The notes under the pieces were generated by a model. The model saw only the letters and a program-made list of their open reading frames with translations, searched no databases and was not told the DNA's origin. The position numbers and the translations under genes are program-made. 14,815 bases of DNA from Pseudomonadota bacterium (lineage in GTDB: Bacteria; Bdellovibrionota_C; UBA2361; OMII01): NCBI GenBank assembly GCA_027486155.1, contig JAIXPR010000073.1:1-14815 (forward strand). The letters run 5' to 3'. This document shows, piece by piece, positions 1 to 7,827 of the stretch (position 1 is the stretch's first letter; each line of letters starts with the position of its first letter).

Positions 1-2
1 AA

Positions 3-1127
3 GCGATAGCTGACGAGGCTCGTGAGACCTCGATGCCATTTTTGCACGCCTCAGTAACGGTCGCTCAATCCAACAAGCACGTGAAGAAGTTCATTGAGCT
101 GATGGGAGAATTAAAGCAGGCATCTCAAACCATGAAGCTGGGAGAGTTCCTCGGCTTTATCGTTGAGAAGTCGGAGTACGGTCCTCGATTGGCCGCGATG
201 AAGGATCCAACAGCTCAGTCACGAATCGAGAACTTGCAGGAGTTAGAGTCCCTCGGTCGCACGATGGAAAAGCCAGAGACTCCAACCGAGGATGTGATGA
301 AGGACCTCCTCGACCGTATCACCCTCACCTCTAGCGCCGATGTGCCGGCTGGCGAGGCTGGCGCGCATGACCCCAATCAAAAGACCGACACCGTTTCGCT
401 CATGACCCTTCACCTCGCGAAGGGATTAGAGTTTCCGGTCGTGTTTCTCGCTGGGATGGAGGAAGGGCTCCTTCCTCACTACCGCTCCCTTGATGACGTT
501 GTTGGTCTCGAAGAGGAGCGGCGACTCTGCTACGTGGGCATCACACGAGCGATGAAGGTTCTCTATCTTACACGCTCTCACAATCGTGGAATGTTCGCCG
601 CGGGTGGGAGCGCTGGAAGCGCTGGTGGTGCCCGGGTGGTGAGCCGCTTCGCGAAAGATGTCGATCCGAAGAGTCTGACCGCCGTAGCTACGGAGCGCTC
701 GCAGGGTGCCACGTTCCTTGAGGGATATCCGCGGTTCTCTTTCGACGACGATGACGATATCGATACCCGTATCGAGGATGATTACTCAAACACGTGGCGA
801 AGAAAGAAGAAGTATCCATCGCGGAGCGACTCAGAGCCGACGTATTCCTCAAAGACCAACGTGTCACTTGATCAGATTCGCAATCTCTTGATGCCCGCTG
901 ACGCGATGAAGCAGGAGTCGAAGACTCCCTCAGAGTACCACGGCAAGACCTCGGCCCCGATTGAGCAGCTCGCACCGGGTGTTGAGGTTATTCACCCAAC
1001 GTTCGGTAAGGGATGTGTTGAGAGCGTGAAGGGAAGTGGCAACACCGCGAACGTGACGGTGAAGTTCGATTCGTTCGATGAGCCGAAGAAGCTTGTGTAT
1101 CGGTTCGCGAAGTTGGTGTTGGGGTAG
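3..1127 (+). CDS. uvrD: UvrD/PcrA-type superfamily 1A DNA helicase, C-terminal part (5'-truncated by window)
   Basis: This is the C-terminal part of a 3'-5' DNA helicase of the UvrD/PcrA/Rep family, which unwinds DNA in nucleotide excision repair, mismatch repair and replication-fork rescue. The open frame runs in from the window edge (first full codon at 3), so the Met at 33 is internal. Counting from that Met, residues 120-141 carry helicase motif V ([20 protein letters not shown]) and residues 161-177 carry motif VI ([14 protein letters not shown], with the arginine finger). A variable linker with an acidic run (FDDDDDID, around 238) follows. The last 50 or so residues ([21 protein letters not shown], ending YRFAKLVLG) match the Tudor-like C-terminal domain of PcrA and UvrD that contacts RNA polymerase. 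The N-terminal motifs lie outside the window, so UvrD and PcrA cannot be separated. It converges on the minus-strand gene ending at 1260, with a REP-like doublet between them. Confidence 0.95.
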   Translation, partial: AIADEARETSMPFLHASVTVAQSNKHVKKFIELMGELKQASQTMKLGEFLGFIVEKSEYGPRLAAMKDPTAQSRIENLQELESLGRTMEKPETPTEDVMKDLLDRITLTSSADVPAGEAGAHDPNQKTDTVSLMTLHLAKGLEFPVVFLAGMEEGLLPHYRSLDDVVGLEEERRLCYVGITRAMKVLYLTRSHNRGMFAAGGSAGSAGGARVVSRFAKDVDPKSLTAVATERSQGATFLEGYPRFSFDDDDDIDTRIEDDYSNTWRRKKKYPSRSDSEPTYSSKTNVSLDQIRNLLMPADAMKQESKTPSEYHGKTSAPIEQLAPGVEVIHPTFGKGCVESVKGSGNTANVTVKFDSFDEPKKLVYRFAKLVLG

Positions 1128-1150
1128 GGGGTGTTTTTCGTAGGGCAAGC

Positions 1151-1244
1151 CGGGAGGGCGACCGTCCCCGGTCGCCGTGTCACTTCAGGCGAAGGTCATT
1201 CGCGATGCGCAACATTCCGGCGACCGGGGACGGTCGCCCTCCCG
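1151..1244. repeat. REP-like inverted doublet (REPIN/BIME-type), copy 1
   Basis: Two 26-bp arms at 1151-1176 and 1219-1244 are perfect reverse complements, separated by 42 bp. Each arm also folds locally: GGCGACCG and CGGTCGCC pair as an 8-bp stem around a TCCC loop, preceded by GGGAG. A short G-rich tetranucleotide followed by a hairpin, arranged as an inverted pair, is the architecture of REP doublets mobilised in trans by RAYT (TnpA-REP) transposases. No RAYT gene lies in the window. The element sits between the convergent ends of the helicase gene (1127) and the 91-residue gene (1260), a typical REP location where it could attenuate readthrough from both sides. A second copy lies at 3289-3385 in the same orientation. 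Confidence 0.85.
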
Positions 1245-1259
1245 TGTGCCTGATAAAAA

Positions 1260-1535
1260 CTATAGATCCGTAAGATCCCCCTCCTCCCCAATCTTTACAT
1301 CCTCATACGGCGCTGTCTTTCTTCGATAGAACTCAAGCGCGATGCAATTCAGAACGCCAACAACTTCGTTGTGATCGGCGTAGCGCAGCTCTTTGCCGTA
1401 TACCTTCTCGATAAGGAGGCTCACGATGTAGTTCATGTGGCCAGGGCGTTGCATGCGGTCCTGTGGTATGAGCTCGGCGAGCGCGCTGAGAACCTCTTGG
1501 TACTGCTTTCGATCTTTTCTTCCGATGTACGGCAT
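1260..1535 (-). CDS. Small conserved hypothetical protein (DUF6899-like)
   Basis: This 91-residue soluble protein begins MPYIGRKDRKQY and contains the segments HMNYIVSLLIEK, ADHNEVVGVLNCIALEFYRR and TAPYEDVKIGEEGD. From memory, the pattern of an MPYI start, a central NYxI helix, an NEVxGVLxCxxxEFYRR helix and a closing PYEDxKIxxNGD matches small proteins of about 90 residues annotated as DUF6899 or hypothetical, whose function is unknown. There is no signal peptide or membrane segment. It is the last gene of a three-gene minus-strand unit: the ribokinase stop codon is 12 nt upstream, and a good Shine-Dalgarno sequence (AAGGA at 1542-1546) lies six bases before the ATG. A regulatory or accessory role to the nucleoside enzymes is possible, but nothing in the sequence shows it. 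Coding status is well supported; the family assignment is moderate. Confidence 0.8.
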   Translation of the reverse strand: MPYIGRKDRKQYQEVLSALAELIPQDRMQRPGHMNYIVSLLIEKVYGKELRYADHNEVVGVLNCIALEFYRRKTAPYEDVKIGEEGDLTDL

Positions 1536-1541
1536 AGTCTT

Positions 1542-1546
1542 TCCTT
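1542..1546 (-). promoter_or_regulatory. Ribosome binding site of the 91-residue gene
   Basis: Read on the minus strand, AAGGA lies six bases before the ATG at 1535 and directly follows the ribokinase TAA stop (1550-1548). This is the clearest Shine-Dalgarno in the three-gene unit. It implies that ribosomes finishing the ribokinase can reload on the small gene. Confidence 0.6.
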
Positions 1547-1547
1547 T

Positions 1548-2534
1548 TTATGCGTTAAGATAAAACGATTGGTGTTTGGAAACTTCCCGCTCACATGGCA
1601 TGGCGGGTGCGGTTCCCAGCTTCTCCGTTGAGAGACCGGCGACAACGGTAGCGTACCGAATAGCTTGAGGGAGATTTCCGTTAAACTTGACGAGTCCGGC
1701 CGCGAGTCCGCCGTTAAACGCGTCACCAGCTCCGGTGGTATCGATCGGGTGCACCTGAACGGCCGGCGTGCGAAGAACCTCGCCTCTCTTCACCCCACTA
1801 ATTCCCGGAGGGACCTCCTCACGTTGGTACAAGATAGAGCCATGAGCTCCGAGGGTCATGAGAACTGATGTGTTCGGTAAATGATCGCATACCTCTCGAA
1901 TCGATTGGTCGGAGAGCTTGGCGAAGTCCTCCGTGCAGGAGATGCCCGCGATACGCTTAAGGAGAAAGCTTAATTCTGTCTCGTTGGGGGTGATGTAGTT
2001 TGCGAAGGAGAGAAGTGAGGGTTTAACACCGGGGTTAATCGGGGCGGGATTAAGGATAGAGGTTATGCCCTTTTTTTGAGCGTACAAGAGCGCCGACTCG
2101 GCCGCATCGAGGTTGCTTTCCGCTTGCAGGAGAATAACAGAGAGTTGTGACTCGCGTTCGAGTACGCTCAGCACGTGTTCAGATGTCAGCGCGTCGTTTG
2201 CCCCAAGAGCCACGACGATTGCGTTCTCGGCTTTTTCGTTAATCACGATGGAGGCTGCTCCAGAGGGGGTGCCCTTCGCAGTGAGGAGCTGGATGGGCAG
2301 ACCCTCGCGGTCGCACCACTCGCGATAACCGTCACCGAAGAGGTCATCTCCGACGCATCCGACGAAGAGAGATGGAATGTTCTGTCGATGGGCCGCTACC
2401 GCTTGATTGGATCCCTTGCCACCTGGACCGGTAAAGAAATTGCCGATGATAGTCTGTCCCGGAGCCGGAAAGCTTCCGACAGTGAAGGCGAGGTCTTGAA
2501 CGAAACTTCCGATGACGGCGAGTCTCGCAGGCAT
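1548..2534 (-). CDS. rbsK: Ribokinase (PfkB family carbohydrate kinase)
   Basis: Ribokinase phosphorylates D-ribose (often also 2-deoxyribose) with ATP, feeding the pentose phosphate pathway in the cytoplasm. From the start used here the protein has 328 residues; the family usually has 300-315. The N-terminal PfkB signature GPGGKGSNQAVAAHR is at 36-50, NPAPIN at 152-157, PNETE at 173-177, and the ATP-site signature DTTGAGDAFNGG at 265-276 with the catalytic base Asp271. The frame is open for 33 codons further upstream, but those residues lie inside the preceding gene and match no PfkB sequence. The ATG at 2534 gives a start directly before the first beta strand (RLAVIGSFVQD), overlaps the preceding TAA stop by one base (TAATG), and has GAGGG eight bases upstream. 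No ribose transporter or RbsD is adjacent, so the substrate may be (deoxy)ribose released from nucleosides by the upstream enzyme. Confidence 0.92.
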   Translation of the reverse strand: MPARLAVIGSFVQDLAFTVGSFPAPGQTIIGNFFTGPGGKGSNQAVAAHRQNIPSLFVGCVGDDLFGDGYREWCDREGLPIQLLTAKGTPSGAASIVINEKAENAIVVALGANDALTSEHVLSVLERESQLSVILLQAESNLDAAESALLYAQKKGITSILNPAPINPGVKPSLLSFANYITPNETELSFLLKRIAGISCTEDFAKLSDQSIREVCDHLPNTSVLMTLGAHGSILYQREEVPPGISGVKRGEVLRTPAVQVHPIDTTGAGDAFNGGLAAGLVKFNGNLPQAIRYATVVAGLSTEKLGTAPAMPCEREVSKHQSFYLNA

Positions 2535-3187
2535 TAGAGGAGCCCTCTGGAGAGTTTGGAAGAGAGGATATCGTTGAGAGTGCCTTGGGTGAGCGTCTTG
2601 GCGAACGTTTCTCCCGGCAGATGTCGCATCCACTCGTAGACCGTATCACGCATCTCGGGAGAGAGTTTCGGTGGCATCGCGCGAACCTCATCGAGCGCTG
2701 CTACAACATCGCAGGCGAATTTTCGGCTCGCTTCGTGAGCCGCGTTTGTTGGAGAAAGCCCCTCCGCTCTCAGTTGTTGCTGATAGGATGCCATGGCGTC
2801 TATGAGCAGCACCTTGGTGCGGGGATAGCCCGAGCACATTAGGTTCCAGGGATCGAGTTTGGAGTCACCGCCCAGTCGAAAATCCGTTCGAATAATAACG
2901 GAGGGGATATCGAGCATCTTTGAAATGATGAACTCGACGACCGTTCCCGAGTCGAGTTCAGGACCATCAAAATGAAAGAGACCGACATCGCACGAGACGA
3001 CGTGCAAGAGGTCCTGATCTCGAATGGCGGTTGGCGTCGTCTCTCGTTGTTCAAGATCTTGCGGCACGACGCACTTGTAGCGGTTTTGAGATTCAAGGTG
3101 AATCTGTTCGGCCAAGACCGCGTTGCCGAGGAGGTGCTTTAAACTAAAGAGCTCGCCGGCGAAGTAGATGGTAAATGGCTGTGTCAT
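2534..3187 (-). CDS. Nucleoside 2-deoxyribosyltransferase family protein
   Basis: Members of this family cleave the N-glycosidic bond of 2'-deoxynucleosides, or in some subfamilies of nucleoside 5'-monophosphates, and transfer the sugar to another base or to water. The protein has 217 residues. IYFAGELF at 7-14 is the typical first strand and loop. The core ends in FDGPELDSGTVVEF at 73-86, where Asp79 and Glu85 fit the D-x-G-x-x-x-E active-site pattern; Glu85 is the probable nucleophile. A further strand, IPSVIIRTDFR, follows at about 94-104. Known family members are usually 140-170 residues, so the C-terminal 60 or so residues (helical, ending SKLSRGLL) are an extension. The gene is translationally coupled to the ribokinase (TAATG overlap), which suggests that released deoxyribose or ribose is phosphorylated at once. 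Whether it is a transferase or a hydrolase, and on which base, cannot be read from sequence. No strong Shine-Dalgarno precedes the ATG. Confidence 0.85.
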   Translation of the reverse strand: MTQPFTIYFAGELFSLKHLLGNAVLAEQIHLESQNRYKCVVPQDLEQRETTPTAIRDQDLLHVVSCDVGLFHFDGPELDSGTVVEFIISKMLDIPSVIIRTDFRLGGDSKLDPWNLMCSGYPRTKVLLIDAMASYQQQLRAEGLSPTNAAHEASRKFACDVVAALDEVRAMPPKLSPEMRDTVYEWMRHLPGETFAKTLTQGTLNDILSSKLSRGLL

Positions 3188-3288
3188 AGAGGGTGTTGTA
3201 GCTGGTCCCTGGTGAAAATTAAAGGAAAGTTTTTAGGGGCAAGGGTGCTCGGTTGAGGAGGAAGGGCGGTGTAATCGCGGGTTGCAAA

Positions 3289-3385
3289 CGGGAGGGCGGT
3301 CGTCCCCGACCGCCGAGTGGTTGCGTGAGCCAAAGGTCATGTGCGATGCGCGACATTCCGGCGACCGAGGACGGTCGCCCTCCCG
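3289..3385. repeat. REP-like inverted doublet, copy 2
   Basis: Arms at 3289-3314 and 3360-3385 are inverted copies (21 of 26 positions match), separated by 45 bp. The right arm has the copy-1 stem (GGCGACCG and CGGTCGCC), while the left arm has GGCGGTCG and CGACCGCC. Two adjacent base pairs have therefore changed on both sides of the hairpin, keeping an intact 8-bp stem. The last 28 bases of the spacer (ending GCGATGCGCGACATTCC) are also nearly the same as in copy 1 (24 of 28), so the whole element of about 95 bp is the repeated unit. It occupies most of the 240-bp gap between the end of the Bat-type operon (3428) and the start of the deoxyribosyltransferase gene (3187). A further small hairpin lies at 3408-3422. 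No classical T-run terminator is seen. Confidence 0.85.
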
Positions 3386-3427
3386 AGTAACGGGTCCGAA
3401 GGTTGTAGACCGTCGAGCGGTCGCACT

Positions 3428-5989
3428 CTATGTAAGCGGTCTCCGCCCCACCCTCAGAACTCTCCCAAACTCTCGCACCAGAAGCTCAAGTATAAAGAGC
3501 AGCAGCGCTAGTGATGCGAAGGCTCTCGACAGGTCCTTCTTGTCGGTCGTCATCTGAAGGTATTTGGTAAGGGCATCCTTTTCCGGGTTTACAAGCCCCC
3601 CCGAGCGGGACGCTATCTGCTGAAGGAGGGGCATATTCGGTTTAAAATGTGGGCGTTCGGTGAAGGTATCATCGGATATCTCCCACGCTACCTCTGGAAG
3701 GGAGGCGTTTCCTATGGAGACGGTCGCGGCATATCTACCTGGAGCGGCCTTTGGAACGCGGGCTTGATAGTGACCGGGTGACACAGGGGCGAAGGAGAGG
3801 GGAGCCTTCTCCTGGGAGGGGCGTGTGAGCTCGCCTCCAAGGGACGCACCACCGATATCATCGAAGAGGGAGAGGTCGACGACTACCTCGCCACCTTCTA
3901 CCCACGAACGGATCTCAAAATCGACGTTCGAGCGAGCGCCTCCGGAGCGGGCGATCGTTGATTCGACGATATCGGACCAGAATTCGTTGATCGACCGCCA
4001 CTGCATCCACAAGGATGACCAACGGCCGTTCGCGTCTGATGTAAATGAAATCACCTTACCCTTGTCTACGTTCCATGAGGCGAGAAGTGGGAAGGATTTG
4101 TCCTCGGCGGTTACGATGAGCTCAGTCTTCGCGCTCTCTCGTTGAAGGGTTTCAACGAAACCGCGCAGGGTCGGGAAGTCGGAGAGTTGTGTTGAGATAA
4201 CGCCAGAGGGGCCGACCGATACCGGTATCTCTTGGCTCTCCTTTAAGGATTTTTCATTTGAGGCGACCTTCACGTCGGAGAGGAAGATCTTGGGTAAATT
4301 CTGCGGGTCTACCGTTTGATAAAAGGAACCACCTCCAAGTTCAGCGAGTTGAGCGAGGAATCCGTCATCCGCGTCATTGCCGACCACCACGGTTGAGACG
4401 GTCACACCTAGGACCCGCATCTGTCTGACGAGGTCAAAGTAATACGGCCCCGGGTCGGGAAGTTTGCCATCGGTCAGCACGATAACGTGCTTTCGTCCCG
4501 CGTTAATACGGGCCATGCCGCGCCGCGCCTCATCGAGGGCTGGGAAGAGGTTTGTTTTCTTGGTTGGGTAGAGACGGCTGATGCGCTCCGCTGCCGAATT
4601 CCGTACGTTCCCGACCGGAGAGAGGGGAAGCGCGATAAAGGGAACGTCATCGAAACCGATAACGCCGATGTAATCGTCATCCTTAAGTGAGTTTAAAACT
4701 TCTCTGGCGGCGCTCTTCGCGAATTCGAGCCGGGAATCCATCGCCATACTGCGTGACTTATCGATTACAAGTTGCACCGCGACGTTGAGCCGCTTCTTCT
4801 CAAGGTGAGGAGGAACGAGACGGACGGGAAGAAGGGTCTCAAACTGCGAGCCGATGTATCCGCCGAGGCCGTAGGCTCGGTCTCCTCCGACGGTGACGAG
4901 CCCTCCCCCGTTTCTCACAAACGCGGGAATCGCGTCAGAGAATGGGGATGGAATGGCGTTCGCCGCGACGTTGTTTAGAATAATAGCCCGGTAGTCATTC
5001 GGAGCGCCGAGAGCGGCGGAGGTGGTTTGACCGGCTATCTCGCTGCGAAGTTGATACGCTTGGCCGCGGAGGATCTGCGAGAGGAACCGATCGTCTTCAG
5101 GCGTTCCCGACAGCAGGAGCACCTTGTCCCGCTTCTCGCTTGAGAGCCACGTGGTCTTAGAGACCGAGTGGGATCCCCTTTCATCCTTCCACGAATAGGT
5201 AGCGACGATCGGATGAAGCCCCTCAATGCTTGGGTCGGTGAGCGCGGTAAAGGTTGTGTCTCCTGAATGAGGGAGAGATACACCTTTAGAAAATATCTGA
5301 GCGGGCCCGTGTTTAATCGTGAGGGTGCCCGTAGAGTCGTCGCTCTCTGGGTTTGAGAGGGTAACGCGCACCTCAGCTCGTTGTTGTGACTTTACAACCT
5401 GAGGCGCGAAAAGTTGAGAGATAGAGATCCGGTCGGTATCTCGCTGGCCGTCGACGGTGAGCGGAAATATTCGTGGAGTGCCACCAGCGTTGAGAGCCGC
5501 AAGGGCATGGCCCGTCGACTCATAGCCATCAGAGAGGAGGAAGGCGATAGGGGCGCGGCCCTGTCGTGAGGCGAGGAGAGCCGCTTCGATATTCGTCGTT
5601 GTCGGATCGAGCGGCGCTGACGCTGCGCGCAGGGTCGTGTACGAGGTTGGGGATTGAGGCGCGGTCGCCGCTGTTTTAGCGAACGGCTGGATTCTGAGCG
5701 GTGCTCCGAGGTGCCGAGCTAAGCTTTGAGCCTCTGCGAGAAGCTTTTGCCCCTGAGAATCGGCCATGCTCGAAGAGATATCGACGAGCGCTATCGCTCC
5801 CTGCGAGGGAGCGAGGTCCGCTTGGTAGGGACGGGCGAGCGCAGCCGCGATAGCACAAATCGCGAGCATGCGGAGGGTGGCGATGAGGAGCGCGCGTGGT
5901 GAGCGTCCCTTCGGATCTCGGAGCGAGAACGCTATCGCGATGGCGAAGGGAGCAACAGCGAGGAACGCGAGGGGAGATTCAAAGCTCAT
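3428..5989 (-). CDS. Membrane protein with two VWA domains and a GATase1-like domain
   Basis: This 853-residue protein is anchored by N-terminal membrane segments (about 5-23 and 33-52) and a C-terminal one (about 832-848). In order it has: a first VWA-like domain with a MIDAS-type DISSSM at 70-75 (D-x-S-x-S complete) and LLSDG at 151-155; a beta-rich stretch (about 190-280); a class I glutamine amidotransferase-like fold (about 289-390) with GGGLVTVGGD at 361-370 where the catalytic Cys of true amidotransferases would sit, so it is probably non-catalytic; a second VWA domain with DKSRSM at 410-415 and VLTDGK at 504-509; and a beta-sandwich-like C-terminal half. This architecture occurs beside MoxR, DUF58 and BatA genes in many bacteria. 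Its ATG overlaps the TGA of the upstream BatA-type gene by 4 nt (ATGA). It probably acts at the inner membrane with its bulk in the periplasm. It is the last gene of the operon; its exact function is unknown. Confidence 0.88.
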   Translation of the reverse strand: MSFESPLAFLAVAPFAIAIAFSLRDPKGRSPRALLIATLRMLAICAIAAALARPYQADLAPSQGAIALVDISSSMADSQGQKLLAEAQSLARHLGAPLRIQPFAKTAATAPQSPTSYTTLRAASAPLDPTTTNIEAALLASRQGRAPIAFLLSDGYESTGHALAALNAGGTPRIFPLTVDGQRDTDRISISQLFAPQVVKSQQRAEVRVTLSNPESDDSTGTLTIKHGPAQIFSKGVSLPHSGDTTFTALTDPSIEGLHPIVATYSWKDERGSHSVSKTTWLSSEKRDKVLLLSGTPEDDRFLSQILRGQAYQLRSEIAGQTTSAALGAPNDYRAIILNNVAANAIPSPFSDAIPAFVRNGGGLVTVGGDRAYGLGGYIGSQFETLLPVRLVPPHLEKKRLNVAVQLVIDKSRSMAMDSRLEFAKSAAREVLNSLKDDDYIGVIGFDDVPFIALPLSPVGNVRNSAAERISRLYPTKKTNLFPALDEARRGMARINAGRKHVIVLTDGKLPDPGPYYFDLVRQMRVLGVTVSTVVVGNDADDGFLAQLAELGGGSFYQTVDPQNLPKIFLSDVKVASNEKSLKESQEIPVSVGPSGVISTQLSDFPTLRGFVETLQRESAKTELIVTAEDKSFPLLASWNVDKGKVISFTSDANGRWSSLWMQWRSINEFWSDIVESTIARSGGARSNVDFEIRSWVEGGEVVVDLSLFDDIGGASLGGELTRPSQEKAPLSFAPVSPGHYQARVPKAAPGRYAATVSIGNASLPEVAWEISDDTFTERPHFKPNMPLLQQIASRSGGLVNPEKDALTKYLQMTTDKKDLSRAFASLALLLFILELLVREFGRVLRVGRRPLT

Positions 5990-7827
5990 GCATCCCCCCA
6001 GCGGGAATGGCTAACGACTCGTCGCGCGAGGTCAGCTGCTATCACGAGAAGAGCTATGAGCGCCAAGATTGAGATAAGGGAGCGGGAGGTGGCGGGGCTC
6101 GAAGCTGTGGTCGCGTTGGGCGTGGTGGTTGGTAGAGCGAGAGGCGTGCCTTGTTTCAGATTCGACTCCTTCTCCTCAAAGGAGTTGAGAGCGAGATATC
6201 GTTCGTCGCCATCTTCCTGCTCAAGCTGTACGATTCCGGGAACTTGGGGCGCGATGCTCCCTCCCTCGACGTTCAGTTTTAGGTTCTCAGGGTGTAGGTA
6301 ACCGGCCTCCGTTACCGATTCGGGAAGGGTAATCCTTGTCGGGAGCTCTCCGGTCGTTGCGGCTTCGGAGTTTTGGAAGAGCCACTTGAACGCGTTCAAG
6401 GTGAAGATGCTTATCGTTGGATTCTTCGCGCCATCAAAGGGAAAGAGTTCGAATCCGGTGATGAGGTACCGAGCTCCCTTGTCTTCGCCAGCGCACGCGA
6501 TAGGCCCCGCCGTGGAGAAGAGAATTGGTGTCGCCGACGGTGGGCATTCGAGGATCCTTACCTCAGGAAAGGTCACGAGGGAGGGATTGATGTAGTGGAG
6601 CAGTGGATGAGAGGTGTCCCATCGAGTGACCTCGCGCGCTTTCGGGGCTTGGGTCAGAACCTCTCCTCCCCATGGAAGGGGGCCGGGTGGAGGAAGTACG
6701 ATAAGGGTCGCGGTAGAGGGGGCTTTTGCCGGAACTGATCGATGGTAGATGGTGGGGAGCGAGTCCCCTTGCTGCGGGTCGGAAGCAATCGTAACGGTTT
6801 TTATCTTATTCAGGTCGAGCTGTTCCGGTGAGAGGGAGCTGACAAGGCGTACGGAACTCTCAGATGATGTGCGCGTTACCCACCCCTCGTTATCAAGGGG
6901 CAGCCCGTCGAAGAGCGAGGAATCTTGAAGCTTGGCGTGGACTCGACAGTAGCTCCACGTGGTGCGAGGAGGTGTGAGCGTTGTTGCGGTTCCCTCGTGG
7001 GGCGTAAGTCGAACCGTTTTTGCGGCGATCTTTGCTGAAGCGCTGCCCGCTTCGGTGTAGCACTCGCCCTCTACAAGGGCGTCCTTTGCCGAAGTGCCTC
7101 CATAGCCGAGGGTGACCTTAAGGACCTCGCCATTCGCGTCGCGAACCACCTGCACGTTCTGTATCCAGGCATTGGTGGGCGTTGAAGGATCTATCGGAAG
7201 TTGATTGATGACGAGCCGAGGAGAGGGCTGGTAGTTCGCGAACGCTTGGTCCGTGTAGACCCACACGGCGTCGTACTGCGGATCGGTCATGAGTGAAGCG
7301 AGGTGGTGTTGGAGGGCGTCGGCGCGGTGCGATTGTCGTACTCCTTGGAGGGCTAGGAGAGCGTCGCTTGAGGTGTCTCGAGATTGAGAGAGGGGATCGA
7401 GCTCCTTGGACGAGGCGAAGACGGTGTAGTTCGTGGAACTTGGAGCGCGCTCAACGTCGAGGGTGGCGATCCGTTTCGCTTGGTCAAGACGGGTTCCACC
7501 TGCTCCGTAGAGCGCCCCCATGCTGAGCGATGAGTCGATGACGATCGCAACATGCTTTCCAGATCGAGCGAGGTAGAGCCCAGAAACCGCGAGGAGAAGC
7601 AGGATAAGGATCGCGAGCTCGAGCCAAAATTGGAGAGGCGGTACGAAAGTTTTTCTGCCGATTGGTCGACGGGGTAGCTCTCTCAGAAACAGCAGCGAGG
7701 ATACGACCGCTTGATGAGCGGTGCCGCGAACACGAAAGATATAGACGAGGAATCCAATCGCGCAGGGAATTCCCAAAAGAAGCCACGGAGAGGTCGCCGC
7801 GATGGTAGTGCCGAAGAGGGAGATCAT
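5986..7827 (-). CDS. BatA-type aerotolerance-operon protein with VWA domain
   Basis: This 613-residue protein belongs to the BatA/Bat family. It has two N-terminal membrane segments (about 13-31 and 66-86), separated by the conserved cytoplasmic segment typical of the aerotolerance-regulator N-terminal domain (SSLLFLRELPRRPIGRK). A VWA domain follows, with MIDAS IDSSLSM at 97-103 (Asp98, Ser100, Ser102) and VYTDQ further on. The rest is a long, poorly conserved periplasmic region and a C-terminal membrane segment (about 583-602) before a basic tail. Bat proteins were first linked to oxygen tolerance in Bacteroides fragilis and are thought to form envelope complexes under MoxR control. The gene overlaps both the upstream DUF58 gene and the downstream VWA gene by 4 nt, so these three subunits are probably made in a fixed ratio. 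No TPR-containing BatC/D/E homologue is present here. Confidence 0.87.
   Translation of the reverse strand: MISLFGTTIAATSPWLLLGIPCAIGFLVYIFRVRGTAHQAVVSSLLFLRELPRRPIGRKTFVPPLQFWLELAILILLLLAVSGLYLARSGKHVAIVIDSSLSMGALYGAGGTRLDQAKRIATLDVERAPSSTNYTVFASSKELDPLSQSRDTSSDALLALQGVRQSHRADALQHHLASLMTDPQYDAVWVYTDQAFANYQPSPRLVINQLPIDPSTPTNAWIQNVQVVRDANGEVLKVTLGYGGTSAKDALVEGECYTEAGSASAKIAAKTVRLTPHEGTATTLTPPRTTWSYCRVHAKLQDSSLFDGLPLDNEGWVTRTSSESSVRLVSSLSPEQLDLNKIKTVTIASDPQQGDSLPTIYHRSVPAKAPSTATLIVLPPPGPLPWGGEVLTQAPKAREVTRWDTSHPLLHYINPSLVTFPEVRILECPPSATPILFSTAGPIACAGEDKGARYLITGFELFPFDGAKNPTISIFTLNAFKWLFQNSEAATTGELPTRITLPESVTEAGYLHPENLKLNVEGGSIAPQVPGIVQLEQEDGDERYLALNSFEEKESNLKQGTPLALPTTTPNATTASSPATSRSLISILALIALLVIAADLARRVVSHSRWGDA

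Noticed and set aside
1128..1259. Rho-independent terminator between the convergent genes
   Set aside because: The strong inverted repeat there is a copy of a dispersed REP-like doublet and lacks a T-run next to the stem on either strand, so it was annotated as a repeat, although it may still hinder readthrough.
2535..2633. Upstream extension of the ribokinase frame (33 extra codons)
   Set aside because: The extension lies inside the preceding gene, does not resemble PfkB N-termini, and the ATG at 2534 has both a TAATG coupling overlap and the expected first strand.
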